DNA from: Branchiostoma floridae
Lineage: Eukaryota; Chordata; Leptocardii; Amphioxiformes; Branchiostomatidae
Direction of reading: 5' to 3'
DNA length: 50,950 nucleotides
Assembly (NCBI RefSeq): GCF_000003815.2
Contig: NC_049981.1
Location: forward strand, 6,104,154-6,155,103
Both the position numbers and the translations under genes were made by a program. The notes beneath the pieces are model-generated. The model did not search any database. It was given only the letters and a program-made list of their open reading frames with translations, and was not told the DNA's origin. Each line of letters starts with the position of its first letter. The first letter of the stretch is position 1. Below are positions 26,601 to 37,009 of this stretch, piece by piece.

Positions 26601-27793
26601 AATAGGTTTGGCTTACTCAATCAAACCTGTACTTAACATACCTCCGGGTGCCTATAGTCCAGTGGTGTTGGCGGTACGCTTTGTTCCCAAGCTTCTATCG
26701 CCTTCAGCACGGAAACAACCGCTGCTTGTGTCACCTCCTTGCTGTACAGGCTGGACTTGGTCGCCTGGCGGTTCACGGGGAATTTGCAGGTGGCCCAGAT
26801 GTCGCCTGAGTCCATTTCATCGTCAGCTTGCAGTACTGTTACTCCCCACTCGGTGGTGCCCTCCTATATTGTAGAAGGAGACAACGGAATAGGCAGCATT
26901 CTTCTGAGTTGGGAATAAACTTATGGCCAACAGCCTAATTTCTGGCTCTCTTTCACTATTACTTTTTGTGCAAAAGTCATGCAATGATCATAACATGATT
27001 CACCTTTAACGTTACAAACATACATTTGCACACACTGTACGGGTTGATGGAAAAAGCAGTCCAGTCTGTGCAGCGGAGAAAACGGCCCTGTCTAACCAAG
27101 GTATGGAAAAAGTGACCCTTCCTTTCCTTTTCGTGGTTGCGCCCTTTGCAGAAAGTGTAAGAATCGCAAACAAGCAGGTTTATTTGTTTGTTTGTCTATT
27201 TGATGTTAGCGCGTGTGTAAAAAGTAAACAATCCCCACCTTCAGCGCCCAGTCGATGGAGGAGGGTCCCCTGTCCCCCGGGATGCCCGGATGTACGATGA
27301 GGGCGGGTCGGGCGGGGTTGTTGTAGAGCTCGGCCGGGACCCGGCGGGTCTGGAATGGGCACAGCACCAGGTCCGGTTGGTCTGCCTCCACCGCCCGCGT
27401 CATCTCCTCGCCACGCGGGTCCTCGTGCACTGTCACGTGATGACCACGTGACAGCAGCTCCAGATACAGCCGCTGGGACAGCCCGTTGAACGAGTTGCAC
27501 AGAAAGGTGATTTTTCGTGGGTTTGCGGCTGTTTGTGCCAGATCTGGGGAGGTAAAGTCGACCCATGGAAGAGGGGAGAACTCCAAAGCCTGCTGGGATG
27601 GCTGCCGCATAGGCTGTTGGGACGCCTGCCGCGTTGGCTGCTGGGATGCTGGTCCAGGTGGCTGCTGGGAAGGTGGTTTGTGCCGCTGTGACCCCTGCTG
27701 AGAGGACGATGCAGCTGTGCGAACTGCAGCTTTCTGCAGGGACATCATGGACCGCCAGGCGACGCGGTTGATCATGGTGGCGCTTCTAATCAT
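20571..27793 (-). CDS. hoxX: HoxX-like protein (formyltransferase-like plus crotonase-like), complete, eight exons
   Basis: Bacterial HoxX takes a formyl group from formyl-tetrahydrofolate through formyl-CoA to CO, used as a ligand of [NiFe]-hydrogenase (family knowledge). Exons are 27793-27239, 26863-26642, 25290-25149, 24805-24627, 23522-23245, 22424-22226, 21785-21620 and 20803-20571. All join in phase to give 657 residues. Residues 1-30 are basic and lack acids, like a mitochondrial presequence; 31-70 are Gln/Pro-rich; 93-260 are formyltransferase-like with HPGIPGDRGPSSIDWA (168-183) and TVLQADDEMDSGDIW (194-208). The crotonase half has YNFFSNGIHLNVIE (460-473), GNAGAGG (510-516), SEYWTYSLPYRVG (546-558) and MGMIDDVIG. 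The C-terminus RREELARM..FVYH matches the family ending. M7 (27775) has a full GCCACCATG context, so it may be the real start. No hydrogenase gene is nearby. Function in the animal is unknown. Confidence 0.9.
21256..21570. repeat. Dispersed repeat with hairpin remnants in the last HoxX intron
   Basis: It contains GTTAGACATCTAGGTAACAA, CAGTTACTCGAGCAACTGGA and CATCACTCTTCTTCGTCACT, all shared with the repeat family at 2862, 3642 and 27921. It looks like a mosaic of two decayed copies. Confidence 0.5.
24030..24620. repeat. Long dispersed repeat ('CTAGGGGGCCCA' family), copy 1
   Basis: It shares an ordered series of words with 28240-29090, 36100-36741 and the reverse strand of 44238-44545: TGCAAATTA, CGCTCCTGCGGTTCC, 'CTACCACCAAAAAATCA', 'GGGCCCAAAATTGACC', 'ACCTACCCACATACC', a GAGTTATGCT segment and a (CA)n stretch. 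It lies in a HoxX intron just after exon 24805-24627. No coding frame is evident, and the class is unknown. Confidence 0.65.
26035..26224. repeat. Inverted repeat in a HoxX intron
   Basis: GTCACATTTCCAAACTGG..CCCGACTGGGC near 26037-26068 is mirrored by GCCCGGCCGGG..CCGGTTTGGAAATGTGAC near 26190-26223. The roughly 125-bp spacer includes a T-run. Probably a small foldback element. Confidence 0.55.
26391..26575. repeat. Two-copy tandem duplication of about 120 bp in a HoxX intron
   Basis: GTTGTCAGAACCCCCATGCA followed by GACCCT appears in both halves, each followed by a GATCAT/GGTCAT...CCTT(C/T)ATAAAA segment. Confidence 0.6.
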
Positions 27794-27920
27794 CTTCGTT
27801 CAAAAAAGAAATTGGGCTGGAACGGCAGTGAAACGGTTAAACCTTAACAGCGTACAGCACGTACCTTCAAATGCAATTCATTCTTCTCTACAACTGGATA
27901 AAAAACGGAGAATTACTTCT

Positions 27921-27960
27921 GGACGCTTCGAGTGACATGCATCACTCTTCTTCAGCGTCA
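27921..27960 (-). other. Cruciform hairpin of the dispersed repeat, upstream of HoxX
   Basis: On the minus strand an outer stem GACGC/GCGTC encloses TGAAGAA, an inner perfect stem GAGTGA/TCACTC with loop TGCATG, then GAA. The layout mirrors the hammerhead-like motif at 44804-44838 but lacks the exact CUGAUGA core. It lies about 130 bp upstream of the HoxX start codon. Confidence 0.5.
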
Positions 27961-28239
27961 CTAAAATGAACTGGCAGAAAAATCATACAAGTACAGCTCA
28001 ATAGAAAAAAAAACTGGTTTAAATACTAACTCGTGTGCAAAAGTCACTCAAATGCAAATCATGTTTTCGTAGTTCCCTATGGTTAGACAACACCATAGAA
28101 AAACTAGAGTTCCACGAACACATACCTTTGCCAAATAAATCAGGTTTGTTATGTAGAATCATGTCTGTACATAGACAAATGCGTTACTCATTTCATTTCA
28201 TTTCAAGATTATATGCTTGGAGTTGGTTTATAAAATTTC

Positions 28240-29090
28240 GGCATTGATTATGCAAATTAGATCCCAAGTTACAATTAATTGATATCAGCATACCAAAAAT
28301 CATGTTGATCCTTTGATCCATTGTTGAGTTATTCTCTTTTCAAGTCTTTAGATACACCTCTTACTTTCTTCCCTCTTTCTCAGTTACATATGTGACAACT
28401 TTGAAAGTACTATAATGGAATGCTGTGGATTTATGAACTTTTCCTAATCAGTTATGCAAATTAGCTGTTAATTTGCATAATAAATATCACATTATATAAG
28501 TCTTTACTGATACTTGCATGATAAATATGTATTGACATTTCTCTCTTTCCCAACTACATATGTGACAAGTTTCAAAGTCCTATCATGGAATGCAGTGGAT
28601 TCATAAACTTTCCTTATTAATTATGCAAATTAGCTGTTGGTTTTGCATAATTAGTATCCTATTATGTAAGTCAACACTCATTCTATCTACATACCAAAAA
28701 TCATGAAGATCCGTCACCACGTTGTAGAGTTATTCTCGTCCAAAGTTTGAAAGAAAACCGGCGCCTGCAGTTCCAAAAAAGCCGCTAGGAGGCCCAAACT
28801 CACAGCACTAACTCTCTGCTCCAAGGGCTATCTACCACTCAAAAATCATGACAACAGCATGTCCAGAACACGAGATATAAAAAATTGAGTTTCCCCTGCA
28901 GTATCTTAGCAAGCCGCTAGGGGGCCCATTATCGAACTTGACCTTCGTTTTCCCGACCCCTACCCACCCACCAAATATCATCAGGATCCATTCAAGGCTT
29001 CTTGAGTTATACTGTTCACACACACACACACAGACACACAAACACGCCCAAAACATAACCTTAGCCATTCTGGCAAGGGTAAAAATCCGT
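28240..29090 (+). repeat. Long dispersed repeat ('CTAGGGGGCCCA' family), copy 2
   Basis: This is the longest copy. Repeated AAATTAGCTGTT / TTGCATAAT segments are followed by CCGGCGCCTGCAGTTCC, 'GCCGCTAGGAGGCCC', CTACCACTCAAAAATCATGA, GCCGCTAGGGGGCCCATTAT, 'CCCTACCCACCCACC', a (CA)n tract and the end AACCTTAGCCATTCTGGCAA. The arrangement suggests two related half-units. Confidence 0.7.
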
Positions 29091-29547
29091 TGTTCCCTTC
29101 TGGAGTTATGGAAAAGTCCTTTCACCAACAAATCCTAAATATTTTGCTAACTGGTTGGTATGGTCCGGCGCCAGTCTGGAAACTGATATGTGGGGTCAGG
29201 GAGCCCCCACACCCCCCACATGTCATTCTGGGGCACGCCTTGGACCAGAACAGTAACACCATGACTGCTCTTTCCTTTTGGAAAGTTTTACGCGCGGATG
29301 CTACCTTAGTTTAAAATTATGGTGTAAGTAGAAGGGTAGAGAAACATGGATGCATGTTTCTATGAGAGGAACGACGTTGTGCAGCTTTTGGAGAATTTTG
29401 CAGTGTTTTTGTTCAGCACTGTCTTTGGGTCAACATGAGGACACCGATGGCCACCTTTTCTCCATACATCCTTCGGGTATCTTAGGACCAAGAAGTTGGA
29501 CTTTGATGAGACATTCCATTTGGGTTTTGCCAGGTACGATAACTTAC

Positions 29548-29704
29548 CATTTCCTGCTGATCCCTGATCACATGTAGTGGATTGCATGTGCAAGGCGTAA
29601 GTCTCCACAGTATCAATGTTTTGGTCAGCCTTTTTTGGGATGGGAGATCGTAACTGTTGCAACTGCCCCATCAGTATTGTGTCCCGCTTTCGCCTGTTGT
29701 TGGC
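29548..29704 (-). CDS. Candidate single exon, unrecognised gene
   Basis: The frame begins ANNRRKRDTILMGQLQQLRS after the acceptor GGGGCACTCAG and ends with the consensus donor AATG/GTAAGTT: 52 codons plus one base. The composition is hydrophilic and basic at the start, with DTVETYALHMQST towards the end. I could not find partner exons with matching phase, and I do not recognise a family. It may be part of a decayed transposon gene. Confidence 0.2.
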
Positions 29705-30189
29705 CTGAGTGCCCCAAACAGTATTAATAGTTAACAAAGATTTCTCAGATTTGTGTTTGTTGTTTTGTGTGGTAATCTGGTGCAAATATTCTACTAATTT
29801 TAGCCATGAGGAATGGGCCAGAATGTGGAAACATCTGGTTCACGTTAAAGAGTGCATTGTTGCTCCACTGGGTTCCCATCACTGTTGCTATGCTAGGGGG
29901 GACTCATTTGTGCTAGTGTGGGGTTGGTTTATATTTCCATGATTTGCGCTCAGATGGGAAATGATGTATGGGAAAATTAAAATAAAGAAGACTGATTGAT
30001 CGCCGGAAACTGTTTTACCTGTAGGTGTCTTTATTCTGAGTCGGTCAATTCCTCGACTGACGGTCATGTTTATACTTTGAGGCGGAGACGAGTGAAACTA
30101 AACTGTGTACCCGCAGGTAAGTTTGTAATACGTGGCATACCCAGAGGTGGCACTTGTGATTTTTCGATGATGCATGGATACACCGGAGC

Positions 30190-30834
30190 TTGAGACGGGA
30201 GGGAGGTTTTGTCCCCCCGCAAGCTGATGACCTGTCATATTGAAGGTGCGTGTTGGCTACAGGCCGCGCATCTGTATGTGTACTGCATGAGTTTTTACGG
30301 CGCTTGAGACGGGAGGGAAGTTTTGTCCCCCCGCAAGCTGATGACCTGTCATATTGAAGGTGCGTGTTGGCTACAGGCCGCGCATCTGTATGTGTACTGC
30401 ATGAGTTTTTACGTAAGCTTGAGACGGGAGGGAAGTTTTGCCCCCCCGCAAGCTGATGACCTGTCATATTGAAGGTGCGTGTTGGCTACAGGCCGCGCAT
30501 CTGTATGTGTACTGCATGAGTTTTTACGTAAGCTTGAGACGGGAGGGAAGTTTTGTCCCCCCGCAAGCTGATGACCTGTCATATTGAAGGTGCGTGTTGG
30601 CTATAGGCCGCGCATCTGTATGTGTACTGCATGAGTTTTTACGTAAGCTTGAGACGGGAGGGAAGTTTTGTCCCCCCGCAAGCTGATGACCTGTCATATT
30701 GAAGGTGCGTGTTGGCTACAGGCCGCGCATCTGTATGTGTACTGCATGAGTTTTTACGTAAGCTTGAGACGGGAGGGAAGTTTTGTCCCCCCGCAAGCTG
30801 ATGACCTGTCATATTGAAGGTGCGTGTTGGCTAC
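30190..30834. repeat. Near-identical 115-bp tandem array, six units
   Basis: Units start at 30190, 30304, 30419, 30534, 30649 and 30764 (the last truncated at about 30834). The unit runs TTGAGACGGGAGGGAAGTTT, then CAAGCTGATGACCTGTCATA, then CGCGCATCTGTATGTGTACT. Units differ by only a few bases, so the array is young. The first step is 114 bp and the rest 115, so no frame stays open across it. More diverged related-looking segments follow to about 31110. Confidence 0.9.
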
Positions 30835-31544
30835 AAATGGAATGACTGTTTGTCTCAACTTTATCAGGTGGAAGTTTGTAGCTCCCCCGCAGACGCGAAT
30901 GGAAGAGTTTGTCTCTCAAGCTCGTTTATCGGGTAGAAGTTGTAGTTTCCCTGATTCTCACCGACACAAAGTCCGTCTTCAAATTCTGTATCGGGCAGAC
31001 GTTGTGGCTTGCCTGCCGACACCAACGGGAAAAATCTGGTTTTCTTGATTGGGCTCAGTTGTGGCTTCCCCGCCAACATGAAAGGAACTGTGTTTAAGTT
31101 GACCAGGTCCTTTTGATCACCCGGTACTGTGCGAACGTGGTAACGAGAACTAACAACACACTATTGTTAAAGTCAGTTCATGTTTTCCTACCCCTAACCT
31201 CTCCCTCCCTCTCGCTGATCCGTTACGACTTCTGAGTTCGGTCAGAGTGAGGTGGGCTTCCGTGAATGCATGGTTATGTAACATTACACGTTTTTGATTT
31301 GCGGATGTAGAGCATATTTATCCCATGTGTTGACAAATACACAGACCATCTGAATTCTTAAGACACGCTAAGTAAACAAACTGGAAATTGTGCAACATGA
31401 TTGATTAGCCTGTCAAACACATCTGGTTATGACCAAGAGGTCCAGGACAGAACAAAGGGAGACATAATAAGAAACAGAACAGCCAGACATTAAGGAGACT
31501 ACGAATATCTTAATAAAGAAATATGTGTGACGTCAATGAATGTG

Positions 31545-31635
31545 ACACCTAGGCCGGGCAGAGTTCCCGGAGGTGGAGAGATATGTGAGTTCAATGTATG
31601 TGGTACCTGGGCCGGGCAGAGTCCCCGCAGGTGGG
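31545..31635. repeat. Short tandem duplication of about 65 bp
   Basis: GGCCGGGCAGAGTTCCCGGA and GGCCGGGCAGAGTCCCCGCA occur 64 bp apart, with matching flanks (ACACCTA / GTACCTG before, GGTGG after). Confidence 0.6.
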
Positions 31636-32213
31636 AAAAAAAAAGAACAACAAAAAAACAACAACAGCTGAACGGTTGTGTAAAGGCAAAATGAAAGGGT
31701 GAGCAGAGACTGAACACAGCACACTGAAAGTGACAATCTGTGGCTTATCCAGAATGTTTGGCCGTGCGAGTGTTACCATGAACTTGGAGTGAAATATAGG
31801 CGGGCAGAGATTTCCGGGCGTGGACCGTGAATAATACATGACAAGTGCTTTTGATGCGCAGCGGTGATGGACCGGAAACATTTGGGCAGTTTTCTTATTT
31901 CTGAGAGCGAGGGTCTGACTAGATGGGTGATCAAAAAGTTGATCTACAGCAAACGCCGTTCGTAAACAGGACAAAAGTACTCAATCACACTTTGTATGAC
32001 ATATAAAGTAAGTGATACATACTGGTGGATGTACCAGCGGCTGAGCGGAGTGAGTGCCTATGTGTGATGTTTTTGAAACAATGCGATAGTCTCTTAACGT
32101 ACATGCAGAGACAGAGGTTACGTAATAGGTCGTCCACTATCATATAGCCGGCTGTTGTGGATGCACTGCGTGCCAACGAACCTGGTGCATTACGGGGAAG
32201 GGTTGTACCCGAT

Positions 32214-32508
32214 AATGAATGAATGAAGACCTTTATTGTACAATTTTGCCCAACCGAGCTAAGTACAGGTCACAACAAGTCAGGATATATACATATAAAA
32301 GTGTCACAAATCTAGTCTAACACAAAAGTTCGGCTTCTTCTCGCTTCTTGGTAATGGTGAAAATGTAGGACTGTATGGGTTTCGCTGTTGTCGGTTTGTC
32401 AAAACGCATGAGAAATATAAACTTGTCAGTGCTACTCATGTGTCTAAAATGAGGGACAAACTCCAGACACAGCAGAACAGTCCCCGGATCGTCTGGGAAC
32501 ACATCCAA
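32214..32508 (-). mobile_element. Non-LTR retrotransposon 3' end with ORF2 C-terminal tail
   Basis: A minus-strand frame (32508-32317) reads DVFPDDPGTVLLCLEFVPHF and onward to TKKREEAELLC-stop, then a 100-bp 3' UTR, AATAAA and a (TTCA)n tail. The form FIFLMRFDKP..IQSYIFTITKKR resembles the end of CR1/L2-type ORF2 proteins (from memory). The 5' side is truncated. A frameshifted second copy is at 14551-14796. Confidence 0.6.
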
Positions 32509-32699
32509 TGTTATGTACGGTCCTTACTAGAGTTGACATCGTTGTTTGTATGTTCTCCCACAGGGGCGGTAATGATGATAATGTCACGTAACCCCCCAGC
32601 AAACAGACAGCAGTTGGATGGCAATGACAAGTTTCAAACAGACATACAGTAGAACACTTCATGCTTGATTGACCAGAAGTATTCGACGGGGGAGAACAT

Positions 32700-35250
32700 G
32701 GGGAGCTTACATTACCAACATGCGGGGCTTACACTAGTATCTTGGTGTGTGACAGTGCGAAATGTACGTTATGTGTGACAGCAATGAGCAAGGGTTTTCA
32801 TCCCCATACCAATATACCGACCAAGCGCACAAGACAGAGAATTAAAGTTTACACATTTCTGGGTGCATATCACCATTAACAGGCATTACAGAATGAGAGC
32901 ACCTAACCTATAAGTTAACAACTGGATGGCAGCTACGACCAGCTGCATGATATCCCTGTGCGGGATTTTAAAACTGTCTGCGATTTTTAAGAGTAGACCG
33001 ATACTCGCTGTTCACAGAAACTGGTTCTTAACATCAGCGAGTATTTGTGATCTTTTGAGACCGCAGGGCTTTGAGGTGTCGGGCGAGTAGTGACTGACTT
33101 ATTGACAATCGGTTACAAATTAGATGACGTACGACCCTTGAGTTTCGCCCGCGCGGCTCACCATTTGTTTTCAAATATAATAGAGTGTTTTGACCCAGCG
33201 AGTAATTTTCGACATTGTAACTCCAACAGTATGTGGGCTGAGCCTTGCTCAAATATGACAGGGACGGTCTTCGGGCGATGAATGCGCGCGAGCCTTTGTC
33301 AACCTAAACTTCGGCCGACCTTCCAGCGATCGCGAAGCATACCCGAAGATCGTTGACAATGTGACGGGTACAACGCCAGGAGCACCGAACTGACAGTTCC
33401 AGGGACTGAGTGCACGCGCACCGACTCTAGTGTGCACGTTCGTGATGTGTGTCAAACGGCCATGCAGGAATTGCCAATCCCGCTGTAAGTAATAGATTAC
33501 CCCCAAAGTTTCCCCATTATTTTCATGAATTCCATTCCACGCGGAGTGTGGTGGAACAAGAAAGACAAACCTGGATCGAATGGTCGTATGGCATTTGAAC
33601 CTCAGCGAAGGTATAAGCTGGTGCGACGGGAAAGAAGCAGAATTTCTCGTTACAAATGGTATTGTGTCACCTGAGAAAGGGGATCATTAGTGGTCTCAAA
33701 TGACCCAGGTGGCAGCAACTAATTGCAGACAAGTAGCTATCAAGATATGGAATTCCCAGCATGGCCACGAGACACGTAAAAAAGTCGGTGCTCAGAACAC
33801 TTCCATAAGAGATAAGAGCAGAGATTGCGGGGGCATGCATGGCGAAAGACTTGAGGGCAGCCTCAGGCCCAGTGATGAAGGCTTCTACTTACATCATATT
33901 GACAACTGGTCAAAATTGTGTTGATCTACTTTGGGTATGGCATAGTTTAAAAAAAAAAAAAACCTATTGATTGCTGTCACCGAGCTGTCGTGCAAGGAAG
34001 ACAACTGCGGAGACGGACATTGTCTCTCGACCACAGTCAAATTCGCCACAACAGCCCCGCTCTGCCTGTGTTGTCCACTGTCGTGACAAGACACACACGG
34101 AGGTACCTGGTAGGGTGATTTACGGCCTCACACGCTGGGTAATGAGTTTGCCGGGGTTGACACTAGTAAGCAGGTCAGGTGTAGCGGTATTTTGACCGGG
34201 AACTTGGGGACAACATAGTGGCTGAGTTGGCCAAATCAAGCCTTGCGACGCTGACATGGTCATTATTATTATTAAAGTGACAAAATCGGCATGGATACAC
34301 GCCTTACGAAAACACTGCAAGGTAACTACTAGTAAAGCAGCCAAAGGCGAACATTGAGCCAATGTGGTACAGTTCAGAGATGTTGAAAGAGACAGAAGGA
34401 AGTATGGACATGCCAGTCCATAACATTCCATGACATAACAATCCTTACTCAACAACCTGTTACATGTTTTTTGCTAGCGGACAGAACAGCGGACAGGGTA
34501 CATCTAGGTATTATGGGTTCACCACTGTGAGCGTATACTTCCGGTAGTATTTATCTGCAATCACCAGTCACACAAGCGACTGAATCTTCTTTGAGTCCGC
34601 AGTTGTGGACAGGGGTACCCCTGCATTTTCCCATAAGAGTATAACCATTTCCAAAGGGGAAATGAAATCCATAGTACTTTCTGAAGTGGCTTACAACACG
34701 GCACGTGCCTAACAGAATTTCCAGGGTGTCATATGAGTACCGCCAGGAAACGGAATGTGATCCGCCACTAGGGGGCTAGCCTGATCCACAGGGACCTGGG
34801 AGGAGCCAGCCCGACCGGGTCCACGTCTGATGCTGCTTTCGGCCGGGCAGGATTTGACACACATGACGGACCGACGTCATCGCTGCCTGAGATGCTGAGG
34901 AAACAACACAGGTCATCAGAGATGCTCATCAGAACGGTATCAAGAACCTGGTATTCCAATCGCGACACAATACATACTAGGTAAGAATACCCGTCCGGTA
35001 GAACTTGGGACACCACTCGGCACATGTAGACAGAAGAGACAGAAGAAACAACCCAAGGGATAACGTGTAGGTATACGCCCATGTACACGTCTGACGTGTT
35101 GGGTACCTGGGCTGGATCAGCGAGAGGTGAGGGAGAGTAAAAGTGAACGGGGTAGGAAGACAGATAGAAGGGAGAGGAGTAAATATTGTAAGTATTGGAG
35201 GAAAGGGGAATAAAGAATGAGGTTTGGAAGCGATAGATAGGGTTGTAGGG
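32700..35250. other. No gene seen; unclassified intergenic DNA
   Basis: All open frames are short and lack splice or family signatures. The DNA is richer in GC and CpG than the neighbouring AT-rich tracts and may be an old retroelement, but I found no matching terminal repeats or polymerase motifs. Confidence 0.4.
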
Positions 35251-35254
35251 TGGA

Positions 35255-36061
35255 GGCCCGTATTACCAGCCATATCTCAACCTGAACAGAAAGCTATAGT
35301 GACGCGGGATTGACTACTGTCCCGAGTCCACTATAGCATTGTGGGATGGGTTGAGAGATAACACCCCCCATATGTCATTCTGGGGCACGGGGCAGGGATA
35401 GGAAAGGTGAGCCATAGTGCGATATAAGGGGTTAGGGCTACAATTGGAGGAAGTTTGAAAAAAAAAAAAAAGAAGAAGAAGAAGAAAGCCCGGCATTAGT
35501 TAATCCAGTCAACAGTAGACTTAGTAGGGCTGATATTTCTGGACAGCCAACAATGGCTAATGGATATGGATACTGTGGATAGGCATAGAAACAGTCTCAA
35601 TATATTGCTCCGTTGCAGTGTCTGTGAATAGCATGCTATAGCCAATACAACTGGACGTGGTATACGTTGTGTTTATTGGCCGATAATCCGACCTTCGCAT
35701 CGCGGGTACTTGGTATGAAGCTCTCCGTGTAGAAACCTGAACAGCAAGATGTGTGTTGTATATATAATATGTGGTAGTGAGGTGATCAGCTGCACTCTAG
35801 GAGTGAATCATGAATCGCCGACAGCGCTTAGCATTTGAATGGGAGCGGGCAAGATGCAATTGGTTAACGGTAGCTAGCCACGCTTTAAGCTTAGGTGAAA
35901 AGGAAGACACAAAACAAAACCGAGAATGCGGATCCTTGAGTCGGCAGATGACATCCGCGCGTACCACTTTGCTCCTGTTCAGGCCTCGGCCTAGGGCCCG
36001 TATTACCAGCCATATCTCAACCTGAACAGAAAGCTATAGTGACGCGGGATTGACTACTGTC
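35255..36061. repeat. Pair of identical 67-bp direct repeats 740 bp apart
   Basis: 35255-35321 and 35995-36061 are identical (start GGCCCGTATTACCAGCCATA, end GGGATTGACTACTGTC). In the left copy the flank completes a hairpin (GCTATAGTG..CACTATAGC); the right copy lacks that half. Confidence 0.8.
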
Positions 36062-36099
36062 AGGCAGAGCTGCAGCTGGAATCAACCAAACCAGGCTGG

Positions 36100-36741
36100 G
36101 GGGTTGTAATGCTTCAGAAGTTTTGACAAGAATGCCCCTGCTATAACTAGCTGCTAGGGGGCCCAAACTTATGTCACTAACTCCTGAGTACAAGAGCTAC
36201 CTAACACCCAAAATTCGTGACCATACCATGTTTAGAAGATGAGAAAACACGCCCGGAAGTTGCGCTGCAGTACCAAGGGAAGCCGCTAGGGGGCCCATTA
36301 TCGAACTTGACCTCCGTTTTCCAGACCCCTACCCACCCACCAAATATCATCAGCGTCCGTCGAAGTCTTCTCGAGTTATGCTGTCCACGGACAAAATTTT
36401 GCAACTAAACCGGCGCCTGCACTTCCAGGAAAGCCGCTAGGGGGCCCAAACTCGCAGCAGTCACTCTCTGCTTTAAGGGGTCCCTACCACTCAAAAATCA
36501 CGACCGCAGCAAGTCCAATACGCGAGATATCAAGCATGCCGGGTCCGTTGCAGTACCTTAGCAAGCCGCTAGGGGGCCCATTATCGAACTCCCCCTTCTT
36601 TCTCCAGACCCCTACCCACCCACCGAATATCAGCCGCATCCGTCGCAGTCTTCTGGAGTTATGCTGCTCACAAACGGGGGGAAAGCACACAACCGGACCG
36701 AAAATATAACCTTTGCCAGAATGGCTATTCTGGCAAAGGTA
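36100..36741 (+). repeat. Long dispersed repeat ('CTAGGGGGCCCA' family), copy 3
   Basis: Two half-units each hold GCCGCTAGGGGGCCC twice and 'CCCTACCCACCCACC' once. The right end is a perfect hairpin, CCTTTGCCAGAAT / ATTCTGGCAAAGG with loop GGCT. Confidence 0.7.
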
Positions 36742-36909
36742 ATTATTGTCCTTTGTGATGCAATGAGGGGGCCCATGTACTGGAGAGTTCTACGCAGAGT
36801 CCTCCCATCCGGTTTTTCTACAACTCATTCAATAAGTAAAAGGTCTTTCCTACCGTAGCCACCCTGGCAAGGAGTATATAGCCGGCCAAAGAGTCCCTTT
36901 AGCCACCGG

Positions 36910-37009
36910 NNNNNNNNNNNNNNNNNNNNNNNNNNNNNNNNNNNNNNNNNNNNNNNNNNNNNNNNNNNNNNNNNNNNNNNNNNNNNNNNNNNNNNNNNNN
37001 NNNNNNNNN
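36910..37009. other. Assembly gap (100 N)
   Basis: Exactly 100 N, the usual length for a gap of unknown size. Confidence 0.98.

Noticed and set aside
20571-27793. HoxX as bacterial contamination or a very recent bacterial insertion
   Set aside because: Seven GT-AG introns with matching phases, intronic copies of repeats seen elsewhere in the window, and a presequence show it is a resident nuclear gene.
30210-30240. C/D snoRNA in the 115-bp unit (CTGATGA)
   Set aside because: The C box lacks the expected purine, no separate D box with terminal stem is visible, and the word may be chance.
30045-30467. 140-codon minus-strand frame with two 38-residue repeats
   Set aside because: It is an accident of the first 114-bp step of the tandem array; the later 115-bp steps break the frame.
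33249-33506. 85-codon minus-strand frame in GC-richer DNA
   Set aside because: It has no domain, splice or composition evidence beyond the lack of stops.
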